From contig CM075673.1 in assembly GCA_037962975.1 (NCBI GenBank), positions 161,034,667 to 161,098,666 on the forward strand: DNA of 64,000 nt, in the 5' to 3' direction. The stretch comes from Clitoria ternatea. Lineage: Eukaryota; Streptophyta; Magnoliopsida; Fabales; Fabaceae. Of the stretch, positions 46,312 through 57,432 are shown piece after piece. Made by a program: the position numbers and the translations under genes. Position 1 is the stretch's first letter, and every line of letters begins with the position of its first letter. Below the pieces are notes generated by a model. That model was not told the origin of the DNA, made no database searches, and saw only the letters and a program-made list of their open reading frames with translations.

Positions 46312-48164
46312 CTGTAATCAATACACATCCTCCAGCCTGTTGTGGGCCGGGTGGCAATAACTTCACCTTGGTCATTTCTTACAGTCGTCATTCCTCCCTT
46401 CTTGGGCACCACTTGGACTGGGCTGATCCAAGTACTGTTAGAGATAGGATAAATGATTCCTGCATCTAAGAGCTTTACCACTTCCTTCCTTATCGCTTCC
46501 TTCATAATGGGGTTCAATCTGCGTTGTGGCTGTACTACAGGGGAATAGTCATCCTCCATCAGAATTTTGTGCATACAAAATGATGGACTGATTCCCTTCA
46601 AGTCAGAAATATTCCAGCCAATCGCAGATTCATGTGCCTTTAATACCCCAATTAGTTTATTCACATCCTCTTCTTTTAAGTCGGCATTAATAATGACAGG
46701 ATGAGTGTCGTTTTCTCTCAGGAAAACATATTTCAAATGAGAAGGTAAAGGTTTTAAATCACATTTTTCTTCAGAAAATTCCTTTCCTTTCTCAGCTTCA
46801 GCACTTTTTAAATTATTTTTCTTTTCTTTTTCAAAATCACCTACTTCTAATACTTCCATTAGGCTCAATATATCCGAGTGAGAGTCATTTAACTCCTCAG
46901 TCTCGGAGTCAAAGTCATCCTCTAAAAAAGTTCGTAGGGCTTCTTCCTCAGTTTTTAATAGTAATGGAGTCTGGTAATTTTCAACCTCTTCAATCATTAG
47001 GCAATCCATCCGTTCAGTCGGATGTTTCATGGAATTGAAGACATTAAAAATTACTTGCTCCTCTTGAACTCTCTGCATGAGTTCACCCTTTTCTACATCA
47101 ATTAGTGCTCTGCCAGTAGCTAGGAAGGGTCTACCTAAGATCAAAGGGATCTCTCGGTCAGCTTCCATATCCAACACTATGAAGTCTGCTGGAAAGATAA
47201 ATTTATCTACTTTCACTAACAAGTCTTCCAGCATCCCTTGGGGATATTTAATGGACCTGTCAGCCAACTGCAAGGACATGCAAGTCGGTTGTAAGTCATT
47301 AATTCCCAGTTTTTTCATCAAAGATAGAGGCATCAGGTTTATACTGGCTCCTAGATCACAAAGAGCACTTCCTACATGAGTATCCCCAATTGCACACAGT
47401 ATTGTAAAAGATCCAGGATCCTCTAGCTTTTGGGGAAGTTTCTTTTGAATGATTGCACTACACTCTTGAGTGAGAGTAATCATTTCAACCCCCTTAAGCT
47501 TCTTCTTCTTAGATAATAATTCTTTCAAAAATTTTGCATAGGAAGGCATCTCCTGCAATGCCTCGGCAAAAGGGATATTGATGTGAAGTTTCTTGAAAAC
47601 CTCTAAGAACCTAGCAAACTTCTGCTCCTCTATTTGTTTTTTAAACCTGTGTGGAAATGAAGCATTCCTCAGTTTTTCAGGACTCAGCTTAGAAGCTTCC
47701 TCCAGAATCAGATCAACCTTTTTCTTCTTCTTTTGATGGACATTATTTTCTTTTTCTTTTTCTGTTTCATTTTTATTTTCTACCTCATTATTATCCTGCT
47801 CGGTTTCTTGTATTATTTCTTTTCCTTCTTTTTCTGAACTTATTTCCTGACTCGGAGATGGAGAAATAATTTTTCCACTCCTAGTAATTATGGCCTTGCA
47901 ATGTTCCCTTGGATTTACCTCGGTATCTCCAGGGAAATTGCCTACTTGTCTCTCAGCTAATTGTTTAGAAAGCTGTCCGACTTGATTTTCTAGATTTCTG
48001 ATGGACGTTTCCTGATTCTTAAAACTGGCCTGAGTGGCCTGGATAAACTGAGAAAGTACATTCTCAAGTTCAAATTTTTCCTTAACAGGGGGGTGAGAAG
48101 GTTGTTGTGGTCTATTTGTGGGTTGACTTGGTGGGATGTTCTGATTCAGATGTGGACCTTTCTG
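46308..48164 (-). pseudogene. Athila 1 gag C-terminus, protease and start of RT
   Basis: One open frame on the minus strand from just after the gag stop to 46308. It contains LENVLSQFIQATQASF and NQVGQLSKQLAERQ (gag linker), HINIPFAEALQEMPSYAKF, the aspartic protease with ALCDLGASINLMPLSL (DLGAS form usual in Athila; about 47330-47370) and FILGRPFL-like LILGRPFLATGRALI. The RT entry ISPVQVVPKKGG ... WRMCIDYR is at the end. Ends with a stop caused by a frameshift in the RT relative to the downstream pol frame. Normally gag-pro-pol is one polyprotein. Confidence 0.88.
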
Positions 48165-49109
48165 TCAGGAAAAATTGGGGTGATTCCTGTAATTAGGATT
48201 AAAGGAATTAGAAGGATAACTCCTTTGATACTGTTGCTGCCCCATATAATTCACTTGCTCGGAAGGCATATTTGGATCACACAATCCATTCTCATGGTCT
48301 CCACCACAAAAGTCACAACTGATCATAGAAACTTGACTCGGCTTTTGGAGTTCTGAAATTTGTATGCTTAGTTTCTCCAAAGCCTGAGTCATCAGTTTAC
48401 TCTGAGCCAGATAAGCATCTTGTGCTTCTAATTCTAATATCCCTCTCTTAGGGACTTGGCTCCTCTCACTAATCAAGCATTCATTAGAAGCCATAACGTC
48501 AATCAGCTCTATGGCTTCTTCTACAGTTTTTGTTGTTAATGAACCTCCAGCTGAGGCATCAATCAAGACTCTGGTAGCTGGCCTAACACCATTATAGAAA
48601 ATAGTTACCTGTTGCACATCAGAAATTTAATGATGAGGACATCTCCTCAAACTTTCTTTATACCGATCCCATGCTTCCATCAAAGACTCACCTTCTCTTT
48701 GTTGGAAACATGTGATTTTATTGCGCAACTTTGCATATTTAGAGGGAGGAAAATATTTAATCAAAAATTTCCTTTGCAAATCCTCCCAGGTGGAAATATT
48801 GCCTCTCGGTTGACTCTGCAACCAGGCTTTTGCTCGGTCCCTTAGAGAAAATGGAAACAACCTCAGTCGGATTGCTTCATCAGGGACTCCATTCATTTTT
48901 ACTGTATCACAAATTTGGAGGAAGGTTGCTAGATGTAAATTTGGATCCTCAACCTCACTTCCTCTGAATTGTTCATTTCTTACCAACTGCAGTAAAGCTG
49001 GTTTTAATTCAAAATTGTTAGCTGCAATTGGTGGCCTAAGGATGCTAGCTTGCGATCCTTCTTCAGTCGGCCTGGAGTAGTCACCTAGTGTAACTCTCCT
49101 CTGTTCCAT
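48165..49109 (-). pseudogene. Athila 1 gag, split by two stop codons
   Basis: Starts with MEQRRVTLGDYSRP just inside the primer site. The capsid-like core includes FLQICDTVKMNGVPDEAIRL, LRDRAKAWLQSQP, WEDLQRKFLIKYFPP and LMEAWDRYKESLRRCPHH (48627-49109). An in-frame TAA then interrupts the frame. The next part, QQVTIFYNGVRPATRVLIDA, a coiled segment and a zinc knuckle-like CDFCGGDHENGLC, runs to a TGA at 48165-48167. Beyond this stop the frame continues into the gag linker. Gag would build the virus-like particle in the cytoplasm. The stops make this copy defective. Confidence 0.9.
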
Positions 49110-49368
49110 TTCTTTTTCTTCTTTTTGCTTTTCTCTTTTCTTAATCTACGTTCTAACAAATTGATGTCAGGATCAAAGAAGAAATGTTCTCCTCTGCTCC
49201 TTGACTGCATACAACAATTGTTAACACAACAAAGCAACTCACAGCTACGACTACACAAAACAACATCTACTAAAAACAAAAATCAAAATACGTACTGACT
49301 GCAAACAGAAACAAAAGCAAATGGTTCAGTCTAGTACCAGTCCAAGGATTGTTGATATTACTCAACAA

Positions 49369-49386
49369 TCCCCGGCAACGGCGCCA
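49369..49386 (-). promoter_or_regulatory. Primer binding site of Athila 1 (tRNA-Asp)
   Basis: TCCCCGGCAACGGCGCCA on the plus strand equals the last 18 bases of plant tRNA-Asp including CCA (from memory). It lies 6 bp inside the 5' LTR, the site where minus-strand DNA synthesis starts. Confidence 0.88.
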
Positions 49387-49392
49387 TTAACT

Positions 49393-51302
49393 TGATGCTA
49401 AAATCCCGAGTCATTAATTTGATATGAAAATCTTAGTAAAACAAAATATGACTCTCGGATTTACACTTTGGCAAGCACACCAGTCGTTAAAATTGTAGTG
49501 TATTTGATCGTCCCACAGGGATTGTGGTAAGTACCTCAATCTAGGACTAGTACAAGCTGAACCAACACAAAATACAAGTAGTTCATTCAGTTTTTATGAT
49601 TTTAATGTTTTCTAGTTGTTTTTGGTATTTCCAGAAACAGAGTTAAGATGAATGTGAAAAGTGATTTAAAGAAAACAAGTCAGGATTGCTTCGGTTCACA
49701 ATTTCCTCAAGAAACATACAAATAAGTATAATCGGACTTCACAATCTAGAGGACAATCCGCTTGTGGTTATTCCCTAATTCCTTAGGTGAAAAACACTAA
49801 TTCTTAAGCAATGAACCTTAATTCCTTAAGTGCTCGATTAACCTAAGAATCTAATGCGAAATTGGAGGTTGAACTCTAACTATTCACCTAAATTGATTAG
49901 GCCTGAACTAGTTAGAAAGCTGGAAGTTACCTAAGCTTCAGCCATGATTCCTCACTGGTGAAGTTCTTCATCGATTCTGGATTTGTCAATCCAGCAGTTC
50001 TGCTCCACTCCTCAGCTTGTTCGCCTCAGGATCTAGAAGCCGATCTACTTGCTCACAGCTTCAAGACTCCATTGCTAACCTTCGCAATCCCAACCTTAGG
50101 GATTTAGTACCCCATTGACTTCGGTTCCATCGAAGGATTGTGGAACGTCATGGAGGAGAGGATTAGAGAGAGAAAAATGTGTAGTGAGATGTTCGAAGTG
50201 TGTAATGAATGTTCTCTGTTCTGTTATTTCGTCTCTGTGTATGCGTGTCCTTCTTACATAATATGTACAACCTATATATATGTTTTTACCTAACTTAACT
50301 AACTTAACTAATAACTTATAAGACTTAAGTTAACGACTAAACTACTAGTTACACAGTTTACAGAGTAACCAACTAATTACAGCTCAGCTCTTAACAGGAT
50401 CCAGCTCAGCCTTAGCTAATTTACAGCGCAGCACCAGCAAATTGACAGTTCACTACTTAAGTTACTAAGGTTGCAGCAGTGGAGAAGAAGGCAATGGAAG
50501 CGGAAACAGTACTGCACCAGGTGTGTGTTGTTGGAGGGAAGAAACAGGGTTTAAGTTACTGCTTTTTTGCTTCAGCTGCTGGGTTTTCGCTTGAGCTGAT
50601 TAACTCTCGCTTGGGCGAGCTCGGAATTGCACTGCAGTGTGGCTTTCTCGCGTAAGCGTTATGGCGAAGCTTGGGTGAATTGAAAATATGTAATGCAGAA
50701 TGGCTTTCTCGCTCAAGCATGATAGAGTAGCTTAGGCGAAAGGTGATGTTTTGAGGTCACGCTTGAGCATAGGCTTTCTTGAACTAATTTTTGACCTTCG
50801 CTTGAGCGAATTTAACTCCCGCTTGAGCGAGTTGATTATTCAATCGGTATTCTGCAGTTGGCGCTCGGGTTCTTCATACAATATTCCGAGTCCTTGTTCT
50901 CTTTTGGAGTCAGTGTCTTTGAAGTCTCACTCAGTCGGTCTTTGGACTCCTTTCATTCAGTTTTATGAAGTCTCACTCGGATTTTTCCAAATCTCGCTCG
51001 GCTTTTGTAATTTTCACTCGGATTTGTCTTCTTTTCTCAAGTGCGCCCTGTTCCTGCACCATTAAACAGCTAATTGCCAAGCATTTATACGCTGGTTGCT
51101 TAGTGAATTTATAAATACTTCAAAATTCCTTAACTAATTAATATTTTCAATCGTTTTCTTACATAAATGAAGTACTTTTGAAATTCATAACTAAAACACG
51201 AATTGTTATCAAATTATTAAATAATACTAACAAACTAAACAATAATTACTGAATAATGTTAAATAAATAGGTGAAATAATTAAGTCTTTTCAAGACTTAT
51301 CA
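49393..51302 (-). repeat. 5' LTR of Athila 1
   Basis: 1,910 bp, same length as the other LTR. About 33 differences by eye, no length change. It would hold the promoter for minus-strand transcription. The palindrome array is at about 50570-50840. Confidence 0.96.
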
Positions 51303-52199
51303 GACAGATTTTTACATGTCTGAAAGCATGGTTGTCAAACTCTAGAGTCAACTCGTAGACTCTTATGAATCTACGTTTCTACCTAGGCAAAACGAGTTAA
51401 AACGCTGGAAACTCGGACCCTCTCTGACTCGGGTAGACTCTTGCAGATTCAGGTAGACTCTTGCAAACTCTAGAGTTTTGAGCGAGTCCACCGAGTTTGA
51501 AAACCCTCCAACCTACCCCAACAATTTAGTACCCGAGTTGGTTTTGGTCCCTAATTCAACAACCCCTCTTTTAAAATCACCAGACAATAACCCGAAAGCC
51601 CCTTACTCAAACCCCATTGAGACACGTCTCCCCAAACCTGCATCATCTTTTCAGTCACACATACCCTAACCTGATCCTTAGTGGGTCGTTCATCATATCA
51701 AATACAAAGTACTTCCTCTGCTGTCTAAACATGGATAATAAAATTAGGAACCAACAAAGACAACGGAATGAAATTAGGTCATGAGTAGGACTCTTTAATT
51801 TTAAATTGTTCTTACAATATTTTTACACAAATGAGGTTTATGGAATTTACATTTTGAAATCACACGCATTATATATGGTATGCGATATGTTTCCTGCCCC
51901 AAATTTTAGGTTCATGTTGTTAATAATGGTAATTCTGAAAAATGCACTCTGGTTCTCACTGGTTATGTTCATGCTGGAAACCTATCAGTCATTCAACTGG
52001 TAATTGGCAAGGTCATGGATTTCCTATAATAGTTATGTTGTTTTTTCAGTAGTCTTAACATTATTTCTGCCAGGTTCATGTTTCAGGTACAGGAGATTTT
52101 CAATTGTTTAACATACAAGTTCTTAACAAATAACAAATAACAAGGGACTAATACAAGAAACCCAACACAGTTTCAATAACCAACACATACAGAGACAAC
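51303..52199. other. Element A sequence right of the Athila insertion, including a small TIR element
   Basis: 51330-51505 is bounded by GGTTGTCAAACTC and its near-exact inverse GAGTTTGAAAACC (12 of 13) and contains repeated AGACTCTTGCA phrases; probably a 176-bp MITE. The rest (51506-52199) shows nothing recognisable. Confidence 0.5.
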
Positions 52200-52610
52200 A
52201 AAAATAGAGGGAACGATGTACGTTACCTGCAGTCACGAAGGAGGGAGCCGGTGGAGAACAGACGGTGGCTCTTAAACGACAGAGGGAAGGGAGCCTCAAA
52301 TGCTTGAAGCTTCCAACAGAGAGGGTGAAGAGAGACGGCGGTTTCTTACTGGGGACCACGGTGGCTCGGGGATTTGGGGGACGGTGGTTCGGTGGTAAGG
52401 GGGACACGGTGGTTCAGACCTTCGGGCGAGGGTGGTTCAGTGGTAAGGGGGAGACGGTGGTTGGTGGTTCAAGAGAGAGAATGATGGATGTAGAGAGACG
52501 ATTTAGGGCTTCGGGTACAGAGACGAAGGAGTCTGAGGGAGACGAAGGAGTCTGAGGGAGGAAGAGATTGGGGAAAATGATTGGGGAAAATGGGTTGTCC
52601 CCGAAATAGA
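52200..52610 (-). other. Presumed first non-coding exon and promoter side of CACTA element A
   Basis: GC-rich purine blocks (GGTGGTTCGGTGGTAAGGGGG, repeated at about 52370-52450) with a minus-strand 5' splice site CTGCAG/GTAACG near 52227. The place just inside the 5' sub-terminal repeats, as in element C, fits the start of the TNP2/TNP1 transcript. If so, the Athila insertion and the LINE ruin lie in its first intron. Confidence 0.4.
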
Positions 52611-52614
52611 TTTA

Positions 52615-53170
52615 ACACTGAGCGACGGTACCAGCGGTCGCTATAAAGGTCACTGAATTAAACATATAGCGACGGACAATGACTTGTGTCGCTAATATAA
52701 CAACACTAGCGACGAATACATCCGTCGCTCATTTTACAAATCCCTCCAAAATTTTGAAAGGCTTCAGGAACCTTAGCGACCGCAGAACTCCGTCGCTGAA
52801 GTATCCATACATAGCGATGGTGATTCCCTGCCGTCACTACCTTGTGTCTAGCGACGGCGATTCAGTGTCGCTGATTTCTTCGAAGACATAGCGACTGGAG
52901 CATAACCGTCGCTATCAGTTGGCGCCATATACAAGTTGGAGGGAAACCAAAAAAATGGAGGGAAATAACTTTAGCGACCGTACCAGGGACGGGGTTTGAG
53001 TTAGCGACGGTATTAGTAACGGTTCTTGGCCAAATTCAGTGACGGTATTGTGTTGGTCGCTGATGTCGTCACTATTTTTGGTATTCCAGGTCCCTTTCCC
53101 TTAGCGGTCGCTAATACGGTCGCTATTTAGTGACGGGAATCGTTGGTCGCTAAATTGAGGTAGCTGTTTA
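52615..53170. repeat. Sub-terminal AGCGAC repeats, right (5') end of element A
   Basis: AGCGACGG, CCGTCGCTA, AGCGACC and GGTCGCTAA in alternating orientation over about 550 bp, matching the array at 27535-28090 and, in order of words (TTGGCGCCATA, GGAGGGAAACCAAAAAA), the array of element C at 5750-6000. Confidence 0.85.
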
Positions 53171-53187
53171 GGGTTTTTTTAGTAGTG

Positions 53188-54440
53188 GGTCATCACTATA
53201 ACATCCCATAATTGTGACAACTCCTCAACCAACAGCTGCAAAAACACATCTATTTTTGCCTTTAGATTTTTGGGTCCTAGAACCAGTACAGATACAAACA
53301 TCATATCCCTCTTCATACATATATCAGTAGGCAGATTATATGGGGTCAGTATGACTGACCATTAAGAGTACGCTCTTCCTATTGACCAAATGGGTTGAAC
53401 TCATTAGTACATAAGCCAAGTCGTACATTGTGCACCTCGCGTGAAAAGTCTGAATATAGCTCATCTAAACACTTCCATGCTTTCCCGTCAGATGGATGGC
53501 ACAAAAGACCCTCTTGTGTTTGATTTAGAGTATGCCAACGCATGTGTTTTGCTGTGGACAACGAGGCGTACAAACGTTGAAGACGCGGAGTTATAGGAAA
53601 GTATCATATTTTCTTCTTGGCTGTATTAGTTACTTTCTCTATTCTTTTAATGGTTTTGTAGCGGTCCTCATTATAGTGTATATATTTTGTGACACTCTTG
53701 TCTGTAAACTCATATTGGAACAACATACACCTGCCAACATAACACTATATCTTCACACAACCTAACCCCAGGTTTGCCATTTTTATCTTAACATGGTACA
53801 AGTTTGATGACATTCGATGATTACTTGGCATAGTGAAACCTATCAAATTGACTATTCTTTTAAAATAACCACCCGAAAGATTATATTCTGCCTTTAGGCT
53901 TAAAGCAACTAGGGAGGCGGATAATCTGGTGTGACTCTGGCACCTATCCCACAATAGAGTTTGAGCCATAGCCAACTAATCATAAAATTTCTTGACGTGC
54001 AGATTAGGATCCTCTTCCATCTTGATTCCCAACTTAGTTATCATGTTCTAGCATATGCCCAGTGGAGGGTCCAACATAATCCATCACTATCTGCTCCATG
54101 TTGTTGTACATATCCCTATTCCCTTTGACCTCGTAGTAAGACTTTTACACAGTTACAGTCGGTGGCCTGGGTGGTGACTACTCACCATGGTTATACCACT
54201 AGTAATATCCTTCTGTGATTCCCTTCTCACTTAAGTGGCATATGACATCATCCGCGTATTCAAAACTCATGTATTTTCACTTTGAGCAAAGACAACGAAT
54301 CTTTTGAGTCACTTCAAAATTAGGAGTGTTCATCATAGCGAATGGAATAAACTCCCACAACCCTATCATAAACTCTTCAATCACTCACTGATTGCGATCA
54401 AGCCAGTTGCACATCCATTGCTGAGTTTTTCGAACCCCCA
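53188..54440 (-). pseudogene. TNP2 N-terminal half of element B, right of the element A insertion
   Basis: The minus strand aligns with element A's TNP2 from its start to about residue 420: LGLCTNEFNPFGQ and YASLSTAKHMRWHTLNQTQEG (53379-53573), then LIGFTMPSNHRMSSNLYHVK and LSASLVALSLKAEYNLSGGYF (53745-53975), then eroded zinc-region text to the N-terminus near 54440. Several frameshifts and stops. It joins the piece at 27361-27520 when element A is taken out. Confidence 0.88.
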
Positions 54441-54529
54441 TTCATAATAACTAACAAGCACAATACTTGTTACTTTAATTAAAGATTATTTGACTATCAT
54501 ATATGAATCACTCTATATCTCTTTGATAT

Positions 54530-54830
54530 TGTAAGTAGGTAGGGCCCTATCCTGTTCGGGATGAATATCCATCTGTAACCTATCTACATGTTTGCATCAA
54601 GCTTGTGTGATGAGGTTCAATCAGAATTTCGACAGCATTTTGCATTGATCCTTGAGTATACAGAGATACGTGCGGTATAAAACACCTCAAGTAGACATGC
54701 ACCCGGAGACAATACGAAACACAATAACCGAAATTCTAAATGAATATTAATAACACAAGATTCGCACAAACAACATCGATGGGTTACACCCTACTAGTTA
54801 CAGATTCATCCCAAACTGTCTAACTAGGAT
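54530..54830. repeat. Counterpart of the upstream inverted repeat in element B
   Basis: TAACCTATC...CAAGCTTGTGT (54578-54612) faces its inverse-like ACACAAGATT...GATGGGTTA (54754-54787). CAGAATTTCG (54629-54638) faces CCGAAATTCT (54728-54737). Same position relative to TNP2 as the hairpin at 34100-34400, more diverged. Confidence 0.6.
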
Positions 54831-54950
54831 AATTCAAGATCCAACACAACACGGTGTATCGGTCAGTTGTCTTGAATCTTGAACAGGCGCCTAGTAGGCA
54901 CAGACACGACTAAAACCTACATTGTTAAATTTTAATATACTTTTTTATGT

Positions 54951-57432
54951 AACCTAAAACAGGTAGCCTACTGTATCAGTAGATAAGTCATGTACCGTAT
55001 CTGTAGTATCTTTCTCTCATTCTCTCGTGTTGGAGTTCTGGAACACTGTATCAGTAGATAAGTCAATATTCATCCTCGATGGCAGTCTTAAAGGAAAAGC
55101 CATTGAAATATCTGAGGACATTATTGCTACTATATGTCCCTCAGTTGGAAATGTATATGCTCATGATTTTGAAGTAGTAGAGGTCTCCTCTTTGGATATC
55201 AACCAGATGTTGTATGGAAGAATGCACCTCTCTAAGATGGTTTCTAGAAGCCTTCTTCTAAAGGTCAAGATGTTTCATCTTCTAATAAAGTAGGTATTTT
55301 TCCCAAGAAAAAGTGTAAAAGACACTGTTACCAAGTTAGACAGATTTTACATGTACCACATGTTGGTAAAAGAGAACGTAAGTTTGCCAAACATCATTAT
55401 GACTAACCTGATATCCTCTGTAGGCAAGAAGCAAAACAAGATACCATATCCTGTTGTTCTCATGAAAGTTTTTTCCTTAGAAAATGTCCTAACACAAACT
55501 ATTGGTTATATGATCCATATTTCCTTGTTGGTGAGTAAGCTTCTAACCTTCTCACCTCTCTTGGACCATGGAAAGGTTTGTCGCTTCACCTCCCAAGAAG
55601 AAGTCTGCACTTGCAGATTTGAAGCAAAAGAAGAAGTTTGCTCTAACCTTTGATCAAACCAAGCCAACCTCTAAAAGAAAGTTTGGTGAAGGACCCAGTA
55701 TCAAGGTACCAGCAGTCAAGAAGGCTAAGAATGCAAACGCTGATCAGGATAAAGATGAAGAGTCTGCCTCACCCATCAAGGCTTAACCAAAGAATGTTGT
55801 TCCTCTTCTCTCTCATATTAAGAAGTTAGTGCTAGTCCCTGAGGACACTAAAGTCCCAAGGTCACCAAACTCTAATGACCAAATTCCTATTATTTAACTG
55901 AAAAGCAAGGTTGTTCCTCCTCCTCAACAACAAAAGTCTACACCATTTCCTCTTTTTCCGTAACAATAGAAATCTCCAATTACAACAGAACAGAGTAAGC
56001 AGTTTATTCAAGTTTCTATTGCTTTTAATCCCTTTTTTTGTCAAAGGTTAGACAACACAGGATTAGCTAAGAAAGTACCAGGAGATGTGTTCCTCCTATG
56101 CCAAAGATATCAAGGTAGAGAAAGAAGCTATGGAAAAAGACAAGTTTAGTGTTTATCCTAGCTTTATAGAGATCATTCAATTCATTGAAGCTTGCCTCAA
56201 AAACTTCCCAGACATGGATACCAGAAGCTGGACCAGTATGGATTGGTTTAACAAATTCTTTAAGGTGTGCAAAGAATTCAAAAGTAATAATGAAGAAGCC
56301 TTTAGAAGAAAGGCAGAAGAAAAGAAGAGAAAAAGAAAGGAAGTGCTGAAAAAGTCAAGTCAAGAACATGCATAATCTAAACCAGTAAGTGATCCTATCC
56401 CTCAACTTGAAAACCCCATACCACTATCCTCTGACCAGATCTCTCTACCAGACCAGACCTCATACTAGCGCACATCCCAAGAACTCATCATCACTTCTCT
56501 AACACCAATACCCTTACCTTCTAAATATCTATGTGCTAAGCGTACCTCCAATAGCTCTCGTCCTACACATACCAATAACATTCCTTCCACCTTGTTTACC
56601 CCTAGCCTAAAACCTTTCAAAATAACTAGACCTGCCCTGAATAAGGATAACATAGGCTACAATCAGCCAAGCAACCTATCCATCATTAAATCACCTAACT
56701 TTAACCCTCAAAAAATCCAAATTCTTCCCACCGGCCCTCTCTTTCCCTCAGCCATGCCTTTCAAATAGATCATGATAAACACCTATCTCACCTATGCATT
56801 AGATTATACGATGTTCCATGCTCTGAAAACTGAGGAATCCAAGGCTCTATTTGACATGCAACAAGGCTAGTATCACCATGCACTTCAACCATGTGTTGTC
56901 ACCCTTGGAAAATAGATATTGCTTGCACCAGACCACCTCAACCCAAAAGCAATGGTCATTGAGAAAGGAAGACTAAAGAAGCCTCTTCCTCCAAAGTCTG
57001 ATTATTACAAAGCTGCTAGGATGATCCCATACCTAAAGAGCTTTCTGCAGCAACTTTAAAAAGTATTTTGTCCACTTCAAATCCCAATGAAGATCATGGA
57101 AGTGCACTCTAGAATCATTATTTATGGCATCTTCGTCATCAAGGCTCATTCTACCACACCATTCCTAAGAGTGAAAACTACTTTGACATAACTTTTTCTA
57201 GGATAAACGTGGTACTGTATTCGAAACAAGTCTTTGCTCTGATAACCGGCCTATCTTTTTCTATCAACCCTCTATTATTTTCATCTACTCATCATAGATT
57301 TTGATCATTAAAACCCGCTACCTGTTCATTGTGTCTCATTCTGCCTCCACCCTAATTATTACCAGCTCAGCCTGTGGTATTCAACTGCCTTTATGATGTC
57401 CCTCTTTTTATTTATATCAAAAAGGGGAGTGG
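54951..57432 (+). pseudogene. Copia (SIRE/Maximus-like) 3' region remnant
   Basis: Broken open segments on the plus strand: ILDGSLKGKAIEISEDIIAT and MLYGRMHLSKMV (55060-55260), a Lys-rich stretch KKKSALADLKQKKKFALTFD (55590-55650), and helical EAFRRKAEEKKRKRKE (56300-56350). DHLNPKAMVIEKGRLKKPL follows near 56930. No RT or integrase. The end reads ATATCAAAAAGGGGAG (57415-57430), like the polypurine tract that precedes the 3' LTR in SIRE-type elements. The domain text is of the env-like third ORF style, but I do not recognise a family for certain. Alternative: a host gene ruin. Confidence 0.4.

Larger units (their letters stand above)
37551..51302 (-). mobile_element. Athila-type Ty3/gypsy retrotransposon (Athila 1), full length, 13,752 bp
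   Basis: Two 1,910-bp LTRs (37551-39460 and 49393-51302) begin TGATGC and end TTATCA. The duplication GACAG lies outside each (37546-37550 and 51303-51307). The primer site (49369-49386) matches the 3' end of plant tRNA-Asp, as in Athila/Tat elements. The polypurine tract lies at 39461-39475. Gag, protease, RT, RNase H and integrase run leftwards on the minus strand, followed by a 4.4-kb 3' region with a remnant third ORF. By eye the LTRs differ at about 33 sites, mostly transitions, indicating a young insertion. The coding frame is broken by two stops in gag and a frameshift in RT. Confidence 0.96.
27521..53187 (-). mobile_element. CACTA element A (complete ends), carrying a nested Athila element
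   Basis: Left end CACTACTAAAAAAATGCC (27521) and right end TTTTTTTAGTAGTG (53174-53187) are inverse copies. GGT flanks both sides (27518-27520 and 53188-53190), the expected 3-bp duplication. AGCGAC sub-terminal repeats lie inside each end. Two minus-strand genes, TNP1-like and TNP2, fill 28398-33997. Without the 13.75-kb Athila insertion the element is about 11.9 kb, the usual range for autonomous plant CACTA elements. It was inserted into the TNP2 gene of element B. Three in-frame stop codons in its genes suggest it no longer supplies its own transposase. Confidence 0.93.
25050..54950 (-). mobile_element. CACTA element B, split by element A and truncated on the right
   Basis: Left end CACTACTAAAAAAGACC begins at 25050, followed by AGCGAC-type sub-terminal repeats to about 25690. 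The remaining parts, all minus strand, are a TNP1-like 3' end (25985-26215), a TNP2 piece (27361-27520), and after element A the TNP2 N-terminal part (53188-54440) with its upstream region (to about 54950). Removing A with one GGT restores continuity of the TNP2 match across the junction. Other DNA fills 26216-27360. The right end is lost where copia-like sequence begins. B is far more decayed than A, consistent with being the older host element. Confidence 0.8.

Noticed and set aside
52265..52555. 96-residue Gly-rich open frame on the plus strand
   Set aside because: Antisense to the presumed CACTA first exon and composed of GGTGG repeats; no independent support.
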